A stretch of 64,000 nucleotides of DNA from Paenirhodobacter enshiensis. Lineage in GTDB: Bacteria > Pseudomonadota > Alphaproteobacteria > Rhodobacterales > Rhodobacteraceae. Below are positions 47,521 through 56,876 of the stretch, piece by piece. A model generated the notes under the pieces. It was not told the DNA's origin and made no database searches. It saw nothing but the letters and a program-made list of their open reading frames with translations. Both the position numbers and the translations under genes were made by a program. The first letter of the stretch is position 1. Every line of letters begins with the position of its first letter. The stretch is from contig NZ_JFZB01000003.1 of NCBI RefSeq assembly GCF_000740785.1, forward strand, positions 62,001 through 126,000. Direction: 5' to 3'.

Positions 47521-49248
47521 ATGTCTGGCAAGATCAGCCCCCTGTCGTCTTCCCCGAGCCGCGGCCGCCTCGACGCCTGGCGCGACCGGCGCGCATTGCG
47601 TGCCGCCGCCCCCGTGCCGAGCGGCTTCGTCACCGAACCGGCACCGCGCTCGATCGGGCTGTTCGCGCGCGGCCGGCAGCTGATGGCGGGGCGCTTCCCC
47701 TATGAGGGCTGCACCATCGAGGCCCCCGACACCGCCCCCTGGGATCTGAGCGAGACCGATCCGGCCTTCGTCACCGCGATGCAGAGCTTCGTCTGGCTCG
47801 ACGATCTGGCCGCGGTGGCCGAGCGCCCGGCGCGCGCCCGCGCGCAGGACTGGGCCTTCGACTGGATCGCGCGGCAAGGCACGGGCGAGGGTCCGGGCTG
47901 GACGCCCGAGATCACCGGCCGGCGGCTGCTGCGCCAGATCAACCACGGCGCCTTCCTGCTCGCCGGGCGCACCCGCGCCGAGGCGGAGGCGCTCTTCACC
48001 ACCCTCGGCCGTCAGGTGCAGTTCCTGTCGCGGCGCTGGTCCTCGGTTCCCGCGGGGACCGGACGTCTCGGCGCGCTGTGCGGGATGGTCTGTGCCACCG
48101 CGATGCTGCGCGGGCTGGAGGGGCAGACGGACAGCGCCCTCGCCGCGCTCGCCGCGGAGTGCGACACCCTCATCGGCGCCGATGGCGGCATCGCCAGCCG
48201 GAACCCCGAGGAGCTGCTGGAAACCCTCGGGCTGCTCGTCGACACCGTGGGCACGCTGAAATCCGTCACCCGCACCCCGGCCGAAGGGATCTCGAACGCC
48301 ATCGCGCGCATCGTGCCCACGCTGCGGCTGCTCCGGATGCCCGATGGCGGGCTCGCGCGGTTCCATGGCGGCGGTTGCGGCGCGCCCGGGCGGCTCGATG
48401 CGGTTCTGACGGCCTCCGAGGTGCGCACCCCCGCGCCCGACGAACCCGCCATGGGCTTCGTGCGGTTGCAGGCCGCGGGCACGGCGCTGGTCGTCGATGC
48501 TGCCGCGCCGCCCGCGGGGGCGGCATCGGCCCATGCCCATGCCTCGACGCTCGCCTTCGAGATGACCTCGGGGCGCCGGCCGCTGGTGGTGAACTGCGGC
48601 GCGGGCGAAAGTTTCGGACCGGACTGGGCGCTTGCCGGGCGCGCCAGCGCCTGTCAGTCCACGCTGTCGCTCGAAGGGTATTCCTCGTCGCGCTTCGGAC
48701 GGGCCCACAAGACCGGCGCGGGCCCCGAAAGTCTGCTCACCGAGACCCCGGACGAGGTCTGGACCCGCCCCGAGGACCCACCGCGCCGCCATGCGCTGTT
48801 CGGTCATGACGGCTACCGCGCCACCCACGGGCTGACACATCTGCGCGAGCTGTCCCTCACCCCTGATGGCGACGGGCTGCATGGCACCGACTCCATCGGC
48901 GCGATGTCGCCCGTGGACACGAAGCTGACCGAGGCGGTGCTCGACCGCGCCGGCATCCGCGGCATCCCCTATCAGCTGCGCTTCCATCTGCACCCCGATG
49001 TCGATGCCACGCTCGACATGGGCGGATGGGCGGTGTCGATGGCGCTGAAATCGGGCGAGATCTGGATCTTCCGCTTCGACGGGCAGGTCGATCTGACGCT
49101 TGCCCCCTCGGTCTGGCTTGAAAAGGGGCAGCCCGGCCCGCGCGCCACGCGCCAGATCGTGCTTTCGGGGCGCTTGCTCGAACCCAGCCAGCAAATAAGC
49201 TGGACGTTCGAGAAAGCACAGGTTACCCCCGCGCCCATACGCGACTAG
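47521..49248 (+). CDS. Heparinase II/III-family protein
   Basis: The 575-residue protein has the helical toroid half (about 90-330: FVWLDDLAAVAE, LRQINHGAFLLAG, LLETLGLLVDTVGTLKSV) and the C-terminal beta-sandwich of heparinase II/III (SAHAHASTLAFEMTSGRRPLVVNCGAGESFG, LSLEGYSSSRFG, IPYQLRFHLHPDVDATL). Heparinases cleave polysaccharide and are exported, but I see no signal peptide: the N-terminus is SGKISPLSSSPSRGRLDAWRDRR. It lies between rsmB and purH in the same order as in other Rhodobacteraceae, and its substrate is unknown. AGGA precedes the ATG. Confidence 0.88.
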   Translation: MSGKISPLSSSPSRGRLDAWRDRRALRAAAPVPSGFVTEPAPRSIGLFARGRQLMAGRFPYEGCTIEAPDTAPWDLSETDPAFVTAMQSFVWLDDLAAVAERPARARAQDWAFDWIARQGTGEGPGWTPEITGRRLLRQINHGAFLLAGRTRAEAEALFTTLGRQVQFLSRRWSSVPAGTGRLGALCGMVCATAMLRGLEGQTDSALAALAAECDTLIGADGGIASRNPEELLETLGLLVDTVGTLKSVTRTPAEGISNAIARIVPTLRLLRMPDGGLARFHGGGCGAPGRLDAVLTASEVRTPAPDEPAMGFVRLQAAGTALVVDAAAPPAGAASAHAHASTLAFEMTSGRRPLVVNCGAGESFGPDWALAGRASACQSTLSLEGYSSSRFGRAHKTGAGPESLLTETPDEVWTRPEDPPRRHALFGHDGYRATHGLTHLRELSLTPDGDGLHGTDSIGAMSPVDTKLTEAVLDRAGIRGIPYQLRFHLHPDVDATLDMGGWAVSMALKSGEIWIFRFDGQVDLTLAPSVWLEKGQPGPRATRQIVLSGRLLEPSQQISWTFEKAQVTPAPIRD

Positions 49249-49293
49249 CGGCGCCAAGCGCGCCCCGACATCTGAGCATAAGGACTGCCAGCC

Positions 49294-50880
49294 ATGACCA
49301 GACCCGTCCACATCACCCGCGCCCTGATCTCCGTTTCCGACAAGACCGGGCTGATCGACTTCGCCCGCGCCCTTGCCGCGCGCGGCGTCGAGCTGCTGTC
49401 GACCGGCGGCACCGCCAAGGCGCTGCGGGTCGCGGGTCTGACGGTGCGCGACGTGTCCGAGGTGACCGGCTTCCCGGAGATGATGGACGGCCGGGTCAAG
49501 ACGCTGCATCCGGTGGTGCATGGCGGCCTTCTGGCGCTGCGCGACAACCCCGAGCATGTCGCCGCGATGAAGGATCACGACATCGCGCCGATCGACCTTC
49601 TGGTCGTCAACCTCTACCCGTTCGAAGCGACCGTCGCCAAGGGCGCGCCCTATGACGAGTGCATCGAGAACATCGACATCGGCGGCCCGGCGATGATCCG
49701 CGCGGCGTCGAAGAACCACGCCTTCGTCACCACCGTGGTCGATGTCGAGGATTACAACGCGGTTCTGGCCGAGCTCGACGCCAACGACGGCGCCACCACC
49801 TACAGCTTCCGCCAGAAGATGGCCCAGATCGCCTATGCCCGCACCGCCGCCTATGACGCCGCGGTCAGCACCTGGATGGCCAAGGCGATCGAGGAAGACA
49901 CGCCGCGCCGCCGCGCCTTCGCCGGCACCCTCGCCCAGACCCTGCGCTATGGCGAGAACCCGCATCAGAAGGCGGCGTTCTACCTCGACGGCTCGAACCG
50001 TCCGGGCGTCGCCACCGCGAAGCAGTGGCAGGGCAAGGAACTGTCCTACAACAACATCAACGACACCGATGCCGCCTTCGAGCTGGTCGCCGAATTCCCG
50101 ACGGAACAGCCCGCCTGCGCCATCATCAAGCACGCCAACCCCTGCGGCGTCGCCACCGGCAAGACCCTGGCCGAGGCCTATGCCCGCGCCTTCGACTGTG
50201 ACCGGACCTCGGCCTTCGGCGGCATCATCGCGCTGAACGGCACGCTGGACGAAGCGACCGCGAAGGAAATCGTCGGCATCTTCACCGAGGTCGTCATCGC
50301 CCCCGACGCGACCGAGGGCGCGAAGGCCGTCTTCGCCGCGAAGAAGAACCTGCGCCTGCTGACCACCGGCACGCTGCCCGACGTCAAGGCACCGATCACC
50401 ACCTTCCGCCAGGTCTCGGGCGGGTTCCTGGTGCAGGACAAGGACAACGGCATCATCACCGAGCACGATCTGAAGGTCGTCACCGAGCGCGCGCCGACCG
50501 ATCAGGAGGTCAGGGACCTGCTGTTCGCCTGGACCGTCGCCAAGCACGTGAAGTCGAACGCCATCATCTACGTCAAGGACGGGGCCACCGTGGGCGTCGG
50601 TGCCGGTCAGATGAGCCGCGTCGATTCGACCCGCATCGCGGCGCGCAAGTCGCAGGACATGGCCGATGTGCTCGGTCTGGCCGAGGCGCCGGTCAAGGGG
50701 TCGGTCGTGGCCTCTGACGCGTTCTTCCCCTTCGCCGACGGTCTCATCACCGCCGCCGAGGCCGGTGCGACCGCGGTGATCCAGCCGGGCGGCTCGATCC
50801 GCGATCAGGACGTCATCGACGCCGCGAACGAGCGCGGTCTGGCGATGGTGTTCACCGGTATGCGCCACTTCCGTCACTGA
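49294..50880 (+). CDS. purH: AICAR transformylase / IMP cyclohydrolase
   Basis: PurH carries out the last two steps of IMP synthesis. The 528-residue protein has the IMP cyclohydrolase (MGS-like) domain (about 1-140: [36 protein letters not shown]) and then the AICAR transformylase domain with [27 protein letters not shown] and [20 protein letters not shown] precedes the ATG. lspA starts 26 bases after the stop. Confidence 0.98.
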   Translation: MTRPVHITRALISVSDKTGLIDFARALAARGVELLSTGGTAKALRVAGLTVRDVSEVTGFPEMMDGRVKTLHPVVHGGLLALRDNPEHVAAMKDHDIAPIDLLVVNLYPFEATVAKGAPYDECIENIDIGGPAMIRAASKNHAFVTTVVDVEDYNAVLAELDANDGATTYSFRQKMAQIAYARTAAYDAAVSTWMAKAIEEDTPRRRAFAGTLAQTLRYGENPHQKAAFYLDGSNRPGVATAKQWQGKELSYNNINDTDAAFELVAEFPTEQPACAIIKHANPCGVATGKTLAEAYARAFDCDRTSAFGGIIALNGTLDEATAKEIVGIFTEVVIAPDATEGAKAVFAAKKNLRLLTTGTLPDVKAPITTFRQVSGGFLVQDKDNGIITEHDLKVVTERAPTDQEVRDLLFAWTVAKHVKSNAIIYVKDGATVGVGAGQMSRVDSTRIAARKSQDMADVLGLAEAPVKGSVVASDAFFPFADGLITAAEAGATAVIQPGGSIRDQDVIDAANERGLAMVFTGMRHFRH

Positions 50881-50906
50881 TCGTCCATCGCACAGAGAGG
50901 CTCCGT

Positions 50907-51416
50907 ATGCGTCTGACCGTCTGGATTGCGGCTGCGGTTTTCCTGATCGACCAGATCAGCAAGTATCTCGTGGTCGAGGTTCTCGATCTGGCGCATTACG
51001 GGGCCATTGACGTGTTGCCGCCCTGGCTGAATTTCCGCATGGCGTGGAATCAGGGCGTCAACTTCGGCCTGATGGCCGGCGAGGATCAGCTGACCCGCTG
51101 GGGTCTGGTGGTTCTGTCGCTGGTGATCTCGGGCTGGGTCTGGGTCTGGGTGTCGCGCAGCGGACGGCAGTCGCCGCGGATGCTGGCGGCGGCCGGGTTG
51201 CTGATCGGCGGCGCACTCGGAAACGTGATCGACCGGGTGATCTATGGCGCGGTCGCCGATTTCCTGAACATGTCGCTGCCGTTCTGGGAAAATCCGTTCT
51301 CGTTCAACGTCGCCGATATCGCGATCTTCTTCGGCGCCATCGGGCTGGTGATGTTCAGCGGCGAGGACAAGGCGAAATCCACCCCGAAACCGGACAAGGC
51401 AAAAGCCCGCCGCTGA
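50907..51416 (+). CDS. lspA: Lipoprotein signal peptidase (signal peptidase II)
   Basis: LspA removes the signal peptide of diacylglyceryl-prolipoproteins, the step after Lgt. The 169-residue protein has four membrane helices and the catalytic aspartates D118 (VIYGAVADFLNM) and D137 (FNVADIAIFFG). MAWNQGVNFGLMAG is the conserved loop with the family asparagine. GAGAGG lies near the ATG. The purH-lspA-DUF3035 order is conserved, differing from the ileS-lspA arrangement of other bacteria. Confidence 0.96.
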   Translation: MRLTVWIAAAVFLIDQISKYLVVEVLDLAHYGAIDVLPPWLNFRMAWNQGVNFGLMAGEDQLTRWGLVVLSLVISGWVWVWVSRSGRQSPRMLAAAGLLIGGALGNVIDRVIYGAVADFLNMSLPFWENPFSFNVADIAIFFGAIGLVMFSGEDKAKSTPKPDKAKARR

Positions 51417-51487
51417 GCCCGCAAGGGGACGTGACGGGCCGGTTGCGATAGGCTAAGACGGATCGCGAAAGAAACAGGGAGTTCTCC

Positions 51488-52042
51488 ATGCGTGCGACGA
51501 TCGGACGGCTCGGCATCGCGGTTGCGATCGCGGCTCTCGTCGCCGGATGCGGCTCGGACAAGACGCCCGAGCTGATGAACCTGCGCAAGACCGGGCAGGG
51601 CCCGGACGAGTTCAGCATCCTGCCGACAAAGTCCTTGCAGATGCCGGAAAATCTGGCCGCGCTGCCGGTGCCCACGCCGGGCGGGACCAATATCACCGAC
51701 CCGACGCCCGCCGCCGATGCCATCGCGGCGCTCGGTGGCAAGCCGCAGCAGATCACCGGAAAACTGCCGGCGGCAGATTCGGCACTGCTCGCGCGCGCCG
51801 ACCGCTTTGGCGCCGATCCCGCGATCCGCCAGACCCTCGCGGCCGAGGATCTGACCTGGCGGCAGCATCACAACGGGCGTCTGCTCGAACGGCTGATGCG
51901 CAACAGCGTCTACGCCAGTGCCTATGAGCCGATGGCGCTCGACCAGCGGGCCGAGCTGGAACGCTGGCGCAGTGCCGGCGTGCCGACGCCCGGCGCTCCG
52001 CCCTCATCGGTGGCGCAAAAGGCCCTTCCGCGGACCAACTGA
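51488..52042 (+). CDS. DUF3035 family lipoprotein
   Basis: A 184-residue alphaproteobacterial family of unknown function. The signal peptide ends in a lipobox ALVAGC with C21 lipidated. It is followed by TPELMNLRKTGQGPDEFSILPTKSLQMPENLAALPVPTPGGTN, the DUF3035 signature (Asp-Glu-Phe, then a Pro-rich stretch). The C-terminal half contains a helical ERLMRNSVYASAYEPMALDQRAELERW. It immediately follows lspA, whose product would process it. The next genes encode periplasmic M16 peptidases, suggesting an envelope cluster. Confidence 0.9.
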   Translation: MRATIGRLGIAVAIAALVAGCGSDKTPELMNLRKTGQGPDEFSILPTKSLQMPENLAALPVPTPGGTNITDPTPAADAIAALGGKPQQITGKLPAADSALLARADRFGADPAIRQTLAAEDLTWRQHHNGRLLERLMRNSVYASAYEPMALDQRAELERWRSAGVPTPGAPPSSVAQKALPRTN

Positions 52043-52163
52043 TCCGTCGCGGACGGATCACATCCGCGTCAGCCGGTCACGAGCCGGGGTTGTGGCCGGA
52101 GGGATGCCCTGTAGTCTCTGCCCCGGCCCGCGACCGGGCCCGGAACACTGCGGAGGGAACCCG

Positions 52164-53576
52164 ATGTCGCGCGTATTTCTGAAGACGGGCCTGAAAGCGG
52201 CCGCGCTGGCAATCGTGCTCGTCCCCCTGGCCGAAGCCCCTGCCGAGGCTGCAGAAATCAGCAATTTCACCCTGAACAACGGCCTTCAGGCCGTGGTGAT
52301 CGAGGATCACCGCGCCCCGGTCGTGGTGCAGATGGTGTGGTACAAGGCGGGCTCGGCCGATGAGGTCCGCGGCAAGTCGGGGATCGCGCATTTCCTCGAA
52401 CATCTGATGTTCAAGGGCACGGACACGATGGCCGCGGGCGAGCTGTCGAAGACCGTCTCGGCGAACGGCGGTTCGGACAACGCGTTCACCTCGTATGATT
52501 ACACGGCCTATTTCCAGCGCATCGCGGCCGACCGGCTGCCTCTGGTGATGCGGATGGAGGCCGACCGGATGGAGCATCTGAAGCTCTCGCCAGACGACTG
52601 GCAGACCGAACGTCAGGTGATCCTCGACGAGCGCCGCCAGCGCACCGACAGCAACCCGAATGCGCTTTTCGCCGAGCAGGCCCGCGCGGCGCAGTTCCTC
52701 AACAGCCCCTATGGCACGCCGGTGATCGGCTGGAAGCAGGAGATGGAGGGGCTGACCCGCGACGACGCGCTCGCCTGGTATCGTCGCTATTACGCGCCGA
52801 ACAACGCGGTGCTGGTGGTCGCAGGCGACGTGACGCCCGATCAGGTGAAACAGCTCGCCCAGCAATATTACGGCCCGCTCGTTCCCTCGGAGACGATCCC
52901 GCCGCGCATCCGCCCGCAGGAGCCGCCGCAGCTTGCCGCGCGCCACCTCGATTACAAGGACGCCCGCGTCGCCCAGCCCTATCTGACGCGCAGCTATCTG
53001 GCCCCGGCCCGCACCCCGGGCGATCAGAAGACCGCCGCGGCGCTGACCATCCTGTCCGAGATCCTCGGTGGCAATCCCCAGACCTCGGTTCTGTCGCGCG
53101 ATCTGGTCTATGACAGCGGCGATGCGATCTGGGCCACGACGGATTACGACGGCATGTCCATCGACAAGACCACGTTTTCCATCTCGATGATGCCGGCGCC
53201 AGACATCGGGCTGCCGGAGGCGGAAAAGGCCCTCGATGCCGCGCTGGCGAAGTTTCTGAAAGACGGCATCGACCCGGCGCAGTTCGAGCGCATCCGCACC
53301 CGCATCCGCGCCGGCCAGATCTACGAGCAGGACAGCGCGCAGTCTCTGGCGATGCGTTACGGCGAGGCACTGGCCTCGGGGTTCTCGGTCAGGGATGTGC
53401 AGGACTGGCCCGACGTGCTGATGTCGGTGAGCGAAGACGACGTGATGGCGGCGGCACGCGCCGTGCTGGTGCCGGCGGCCTCGGTCACCGGCTATGTGGA
53501 ACCGGCGCCGAACGACGGCTCGGCGCCTCAGGTGGCGGCCGATCCCGGCGCCATGAACGGAGGCACCACGCGATGA
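52164..53576 (+). CDS. M16-family zinc peptidase, catalytically intact
   Basis: The 470-residue protein has a signal peptide (KTGLKAAALAIVLVPLAEAPAEAAE). The inverted zinc motif HFLEH at 76-80 sits in GKSGIAHFLEHLMFKGT, and the distal glutamate is in the ERQVILDERRQR segment. The second, non-catalytic M16 domain has VVAGDVTPDQVKQLAQQYYG. It is probably periplasmic. I start at the ATG at 52164, with GGAGGGAA about 7 bases upstream; in-frame codons before it have no signal sequence. The 3' end overlaps the next gene by 4 bases. Together they form an active/inactive pair like the bacterial M16B heterodimers. Confidence 0.93.
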   Translation: MSRVFLKTGLKAAALAIVLVPLAEAPAEAAEISNFTLNNGLQAVVIEDHRAPVVVQMVWYKAGSADEVRGKSGIAHFLEHLMFKGTDTMAAGELSKTVSANGGSDNAFTSYDYTAYFQRIAADRLPLVMRMEADRMEHLKLSPDDWQTERQVILDERRQRTDSNPNALFAEQARAAQFLNSPYGTPVIGWKQEMEGLTRDDALAWYRRYYAPNNAVLVVAGDVTPDQVKQLAQQYYGPLVPSETIPPRIRPQEPPQLAARHLDYKDARVAQPYLTRSYLAPARTPGDQKTAAALTILSEILGGNPQTSVLSRDLVYDSGDAIWATTDYDGMSIDKTTFSISMMPAPDIGLPEAEKALDAALAKFLKDGIDPAQFERIRTRIRAGQIYEQDSAQSLAMRYGEALASGFSVRDVQDWPDVLMSVSEDDVMAAARAVLVPAASVTGYVEPAPNDGSAPQVAADPGAMNGGTTR

Positions 53577-54892
53577 TCCGTCTGTCTTTCCGGCGTCTTG
53601 TGGCGCCCGTGCTGCTGCTTGGCGCACTGTTCGCCGCCCTGCCCGCGGCGGCGATCGAGGTGAAGGAAGTCACCTCTCCGGGCGGGATCACCGCCTGGCT
53701 GGTCGAGGAGCACGACATCCCCTTCACCGCGCTGGAAATCCGGTTCCGCGGCGGCACCTCGCTCGATGCGCCGGGCAAGCGCGGCGCGATCAACCTGATG
53801 ACCGCGACGCTCGAGGAAGGTTCGGGCGATTACGACAGCCAGGGCTTCGCCGCGGCGCAACAGGCGCTGGCGGCGGGTTTCAGTTTCGACGTGGATGACG
53901 ATGCGCTGTCGGTCTCGGCGAGGATGCTCAGCGACAACCGCGACAAGGCGGTCGAGCTGCTGCGCGGTGCGCTGACCGATCCGCATTTCGATCAGGCTTC
54001 GCTCGACCGGGTGCGCGGCCAGGTGCTGTCGATCCTCGCCGCGAATGCCCGCGACCCGCAGGCCATCGCCGCCGAGGCGTTCCGCAAGGCGGCCTTCGGC
54101 ACCCATCCCTATGGCAGCGATCCGAACGGCACCGTCGAAAGCGTGAAGGCCCTGACCCGCGAGGACATGTTCGACGCCAGGGCCCGCGTGATGACGCGCG
54201 ACCGGATGGTGGTCTCGGCGGTGGGCGACATCACCCCCGAGGAGCTGGGCCCGATGCTCGACCGGCTGCTTGGGGCGCTGCCGGCGACCGGCGCGCCGAT
54301 GCCGCCGAAGGCCGGGGTCGCGCTGAAACCCGGCACCACGGTCATTCCCTTCGAGGGGCCGCAAAGCATCGTGCTGTTCGGTCAGCGCGGGCTGGCGCTC
54401 GACGATCCGGATTACTTCCCGGCGATGGTGTTCAACCAGATCCTCGGCGCGGGCGGGTTCTCGTCGCGGCTGATGGACGAGCTGCGCGAGAAGCGCGGGC
54501 TGACCTACGGGATATCGACCGCGCTGGTGCCGATGGACCTCGCGGCGACATGGCAGGGCGGCTTCGCCACCTCGAACGAGAATGCGGCCGAGGCCATCGG
54601 GCTGGTGAAGCAGGAATGGGCCAGGGCCGCGACCGGCACCGTGACCGATGACGAGCTGAAGAACGCCAAGACCTATCTGACCGGCGCCTATCCGCTGCGC
54701 TTCGACGGCAACGGGCGGATCGCGGCGATCCTCGCGGGGATGCAGCTCAATCACCTGCCCATTGACTACATCCGCACCCGAAACGCCCGCATCGAGGCCG
54801 TCACCCGCGACGATATCGCGCGCATGGCGAAGCGGGTGATCCAGGCGGACGGGCTCGATTTCATCGTCGTGGGGCAGCCGAAGGGGCTGTAA
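53573..54892 (+). CDS. M16-family peptidase homologue lacking the zinc motif
   Basis: The 439-residue protein starts with a signal peptide (FRRLVAPVLLLGALFAALPAAA) and has the same two-domain M16 layout. The HxxEH position, in the region GKRGAINLMTATLEEGSGD, reads NLMTA, so it cannot bind zinc as the partner does. The later R/Y-pair region LREKRGLTYGI, typical of M16B non-catalytic subunits, is kept. Translation starts in an ATGA overlap with the active M16 gene, so the products are made together and probably assemble. Confidence 0.93.
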   Translation: MIRLSFRRLVAPVLLLGALFAALPAAAIEVKEVTSPGGITAWLVEEHDIPFTALEIRFRGGTSLDAPGKRGAINLMTATLEEGSGDYDSQGFAAAQQALAAGFSFDVDDDALSVSARMLSDNRDKAVELLRGALTDPHFDQASLDRVRGQVLSILAANARDPQAIAAEAFRKAAFGTHPYGSDPNGTVESVKALTREDMFDARARVMTRDRMVVSAVGDITPEELGPMLDRLLGALPATGAPMPPKAGVALKPGTTVIPFEGPQSIVLFGQRGLALDDPDYFPAMVFNQILGAGGFSSRLMDELREKRGLTYGISTALVPMDLAATWQGGFATSNENAAEAIGLVKQEWARAATGTVTDDELKNAKTYLTGAYPLRFDGNGRIAAILAGMQLNHLPIDYIRTRNARIEAVTRDDIARMAKRVIQADGLDFIVVGQPKGL

Positions 54893-54911
54893 CGGGCCGC
54901 GTCCCTCACGG

Positions 54912-54936
54912 CGGGAAACGGTTTCGGCCGTTCCCG
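54912..54936 (+). terminator. Hairpin after the M16 pair
   Basis: CGGGAAACGG pairs with CCGTTCCCG (one bulged A), 19 bases past the stop, followed by TTCCGTG. Weak T-tract. Confidence 0.5.
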
Positions 54937-54957
54937 TTCCGTGCTATCTGTAGCGGT

Positions 54958-56874
54958 ATGAACATCCAGCCCCCCAAGATCGGCGCAACCCGCCCGGTGA
55001 TCCGTCAGCTCGACGATTCCGCCGCCAACCGCATCGCCGCCGGCGAGGTGGTGGAACGCCCCGCCTCGGCGGTGAAAGAGATCGTGGAGAACGCCCTCGA
55101 CGCCGGCGCGACGCGGATCGAGATCGCCTATGCCGACGGCGGCAAGACCCTGATCCGGGTCAGCGACGACGGCTGCGGCATGACGGCCGAGGATCTGCCG
55201 CTCGCGCTGTCGCGCCATGCCACCTCGAAGATCGACGGATCGGATCTGCTGAACATTCACACCTTCGGCTTTCGCGGCGAGGCGCTGCCGTCGCTCGGCG
55301 CCGTCGGGCGGCTGAGCATCGCCTCGCGCGCCGAGGGGTTCGAGGCCGCGCAGATGAACGTCGAGGGCGGCCGCCCCGGCCCGGTGAAGCCCGCCGCGCT
55401 GAACCGCGGCACCGTGGTCGAACTGCGCGATCTGTTCTACGCCACCCCGGCGCGGCTGAAATTCATGCGCACCGACCGGGCCGAGGCACAGGCGATCCTC
55501 GACGCGGTGAAGCGGCTGGCGATGGCCGAACCCTATGTCAGCTTCCGGCTGAACGACATCTCGAACGGCGGCGCGCGCGAGCTGTTCCGCGCCGATGCCG
55601 AACAGGGAGAGCTGTTCGGCGCGCTGGCCGGGCGTCTGGCGCGTATCCTCGGCCGCGATTTCACCGATAACGCCATGGTCATCGACGCCGAGCGCGAAGG
55701 CATCCGGCTGACCGGATATGCCGCGCTTCCGACCTATTCGCGCGGCGCCGCGGTCGAACAGTTCCTGTTCGTCAACGGCCGCCCGGTGCGCGACAAGATG
55801 CTGCTCGGCGCGCTGCGCGCGGGCTACATGGACGTGCTGCCGCGCGACCGCCACCCGGCGGCGGCGCTGTTTCTCAGCTGCGATCCCGAGCGTGTCGACG
55901 TCAACGTCCACCCGGCGAAGGCCGAGGTGCGCTTTCGCGAGGCGGGGATCCCGCGCGGGCTGATCGTCACCGCGATCCGCCATGCGCTGGCCGAGGCGGG
56001 GCAGCGCGCCTCCTCGACCGTCGGGACCGAGACGCTTGCGGCCTTCCGTCCGGAACCCGTCGAACGGCAGATGACGCTTGGCGAGCCCGCGCCGCAAACC
56101 GCCTTCCCGCCGCGCGTCTATCAGATGGATCGCCCCTCGGCGGGGGCGGTGCGCGCAAGCTATGCCGCCCAGGCCCCCTTGCACGATTTCGAGGAAGCCC
56201 CGCCGCCCCCCTGGGCGATGCCGGCGGCGCAACCGCTGATCCAGCCCTCGGCCCGCGCCGAGGCGCCCGCCCCCGACGACCGGCAGATGCAGCACGCCCC
56301 CCTTGGCGCCGCCCGCGCGCAGGTGCACGAGAATTACATCATCGCCCAGACCGAGACCGGCATGGTGATCGTCGATCAGCACGCCGCGCATGAGCGGCTG
56401 AATTACGAGCGGCTGAAACGCCAGATGGCCGAGAAGGGCGTCGCGGCGCAGGCGCTGCTGATCCCCGAGATCGTCGAGCTGTCTGCGGGCGACGCGGCGC
56501 TGCTGCTCGATCATGCGGACGACCTCGCCCGCCTCGGCCTCGGGATCGAACCGTTCGGCGGCTCTGCCGTGGCCGTGCGCGAGACCCCGGCGATCCTGGG
56601 CGAAATCAACGCCGCCAACCTGCTGCGCGATGTGCTCGACGAACTCTCCGACCTCGGCGGCAGCGATCTGGTGCTGGCGAAGATCGACGCGGTGCTGAGC
56701 CGGATGGCCTGCCATGGCTCGATCCGCTCGGGCCGCAGGATGCAGGTCGAGGAGATGAACGCCCTGCTGCGCGAGATGGAAGCGACGCCGTTCTCGGGCC
56801 AGTGCAACCACGGCCGGCCGACCTATGTCGAGCTGAAGCTGAGCGATATCGAACGCCTGTTCGGACGGACCTGA
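54958..56874 (+). CDS. mutL: DNA mismatch repair protein MutL
   Basis: The 638-residue protein has the GHKL ATPase domain (IAAGEVVERPASAVKEIVENALDAGATRI, VSDDGCGM, RHATSKI, FGFRGEALPSLG). A linker of about 100 residues separates it from a C-terminal dimerisation domain that contains the endonuclease motif DQHAAHERLNYE (D473). This fits DQHA-X2-E-X4-E exactly, and CNHGRP at 616-621 supports metal binding. MutL in E. coli lacks this motif and depends on MutH, so this one probably nicks DNA itself. rmuC begins 2 bases after the stop. Confidence 0.96.
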   Translation: MNIQPPKIGATRPVIRQLDDSAANRIAAGEVVERPASAVKEIVENALDAGATRIEIAYADGGKTLIRVSDDGCGMTAEDLPLALSRHATSKIDGSDLLNIHTFGFRGEALPSLGAVGRLSIASRAEGFEAAQMNVEGGRPGPVKPAALNRGTVVELRDLFYATPARLKFMRTDRAEAQAILDAVKRLAMAEPYVSFRLNDISNGGARELFRADAEQGELFGALAGRLARILGRDFTDNAMVIDAEREGIRLTGYAALPTYSRGAAVEQFLFVNGRPVRDKMLLGALRAGYMDVLPRDRHPAAALFLSCDPERVDVNVHPAKAEVRFREAGIPRGLIVTAIRHALAEAGQRASSTVGTETLAAFRPEPVERQMTLGEPAPQTAFPPRVYQMDRPSAGAVRASYAAQAPLHDFEEAPPPPWAMPAAQPLIQPSARAEAPAPDDRQMQHAPLGAARAQVHENYIIAQTETGMVIVDQHAAHERLNYERLKRQMAEKGVAAQALLIPEIVELSAGDAALLLDHADDLARLGLGIEPFGGSAVAVRETPAILGEINAANLLRDVLDELSDLGGSDLVLAKIDAVLSRMACHGSIRSGRRMQVEEMNALLREMEATPFSGQCNHGRPTYVELKLSDIERLFGRT

Positions 56875-56876
56875 GA

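Noticed and set aside
49249-49293. A purine or ZTP riboswitch before purH
   Set aside because: The leader is only 45 bases, too short for either aptamer.
46096-50877. A 1593-codon open frame antisense to rsmB, the heparinase gene and purH
   Set aside because: Same GC-rich shadow effect; low-complexity composition and no recognisable motif.
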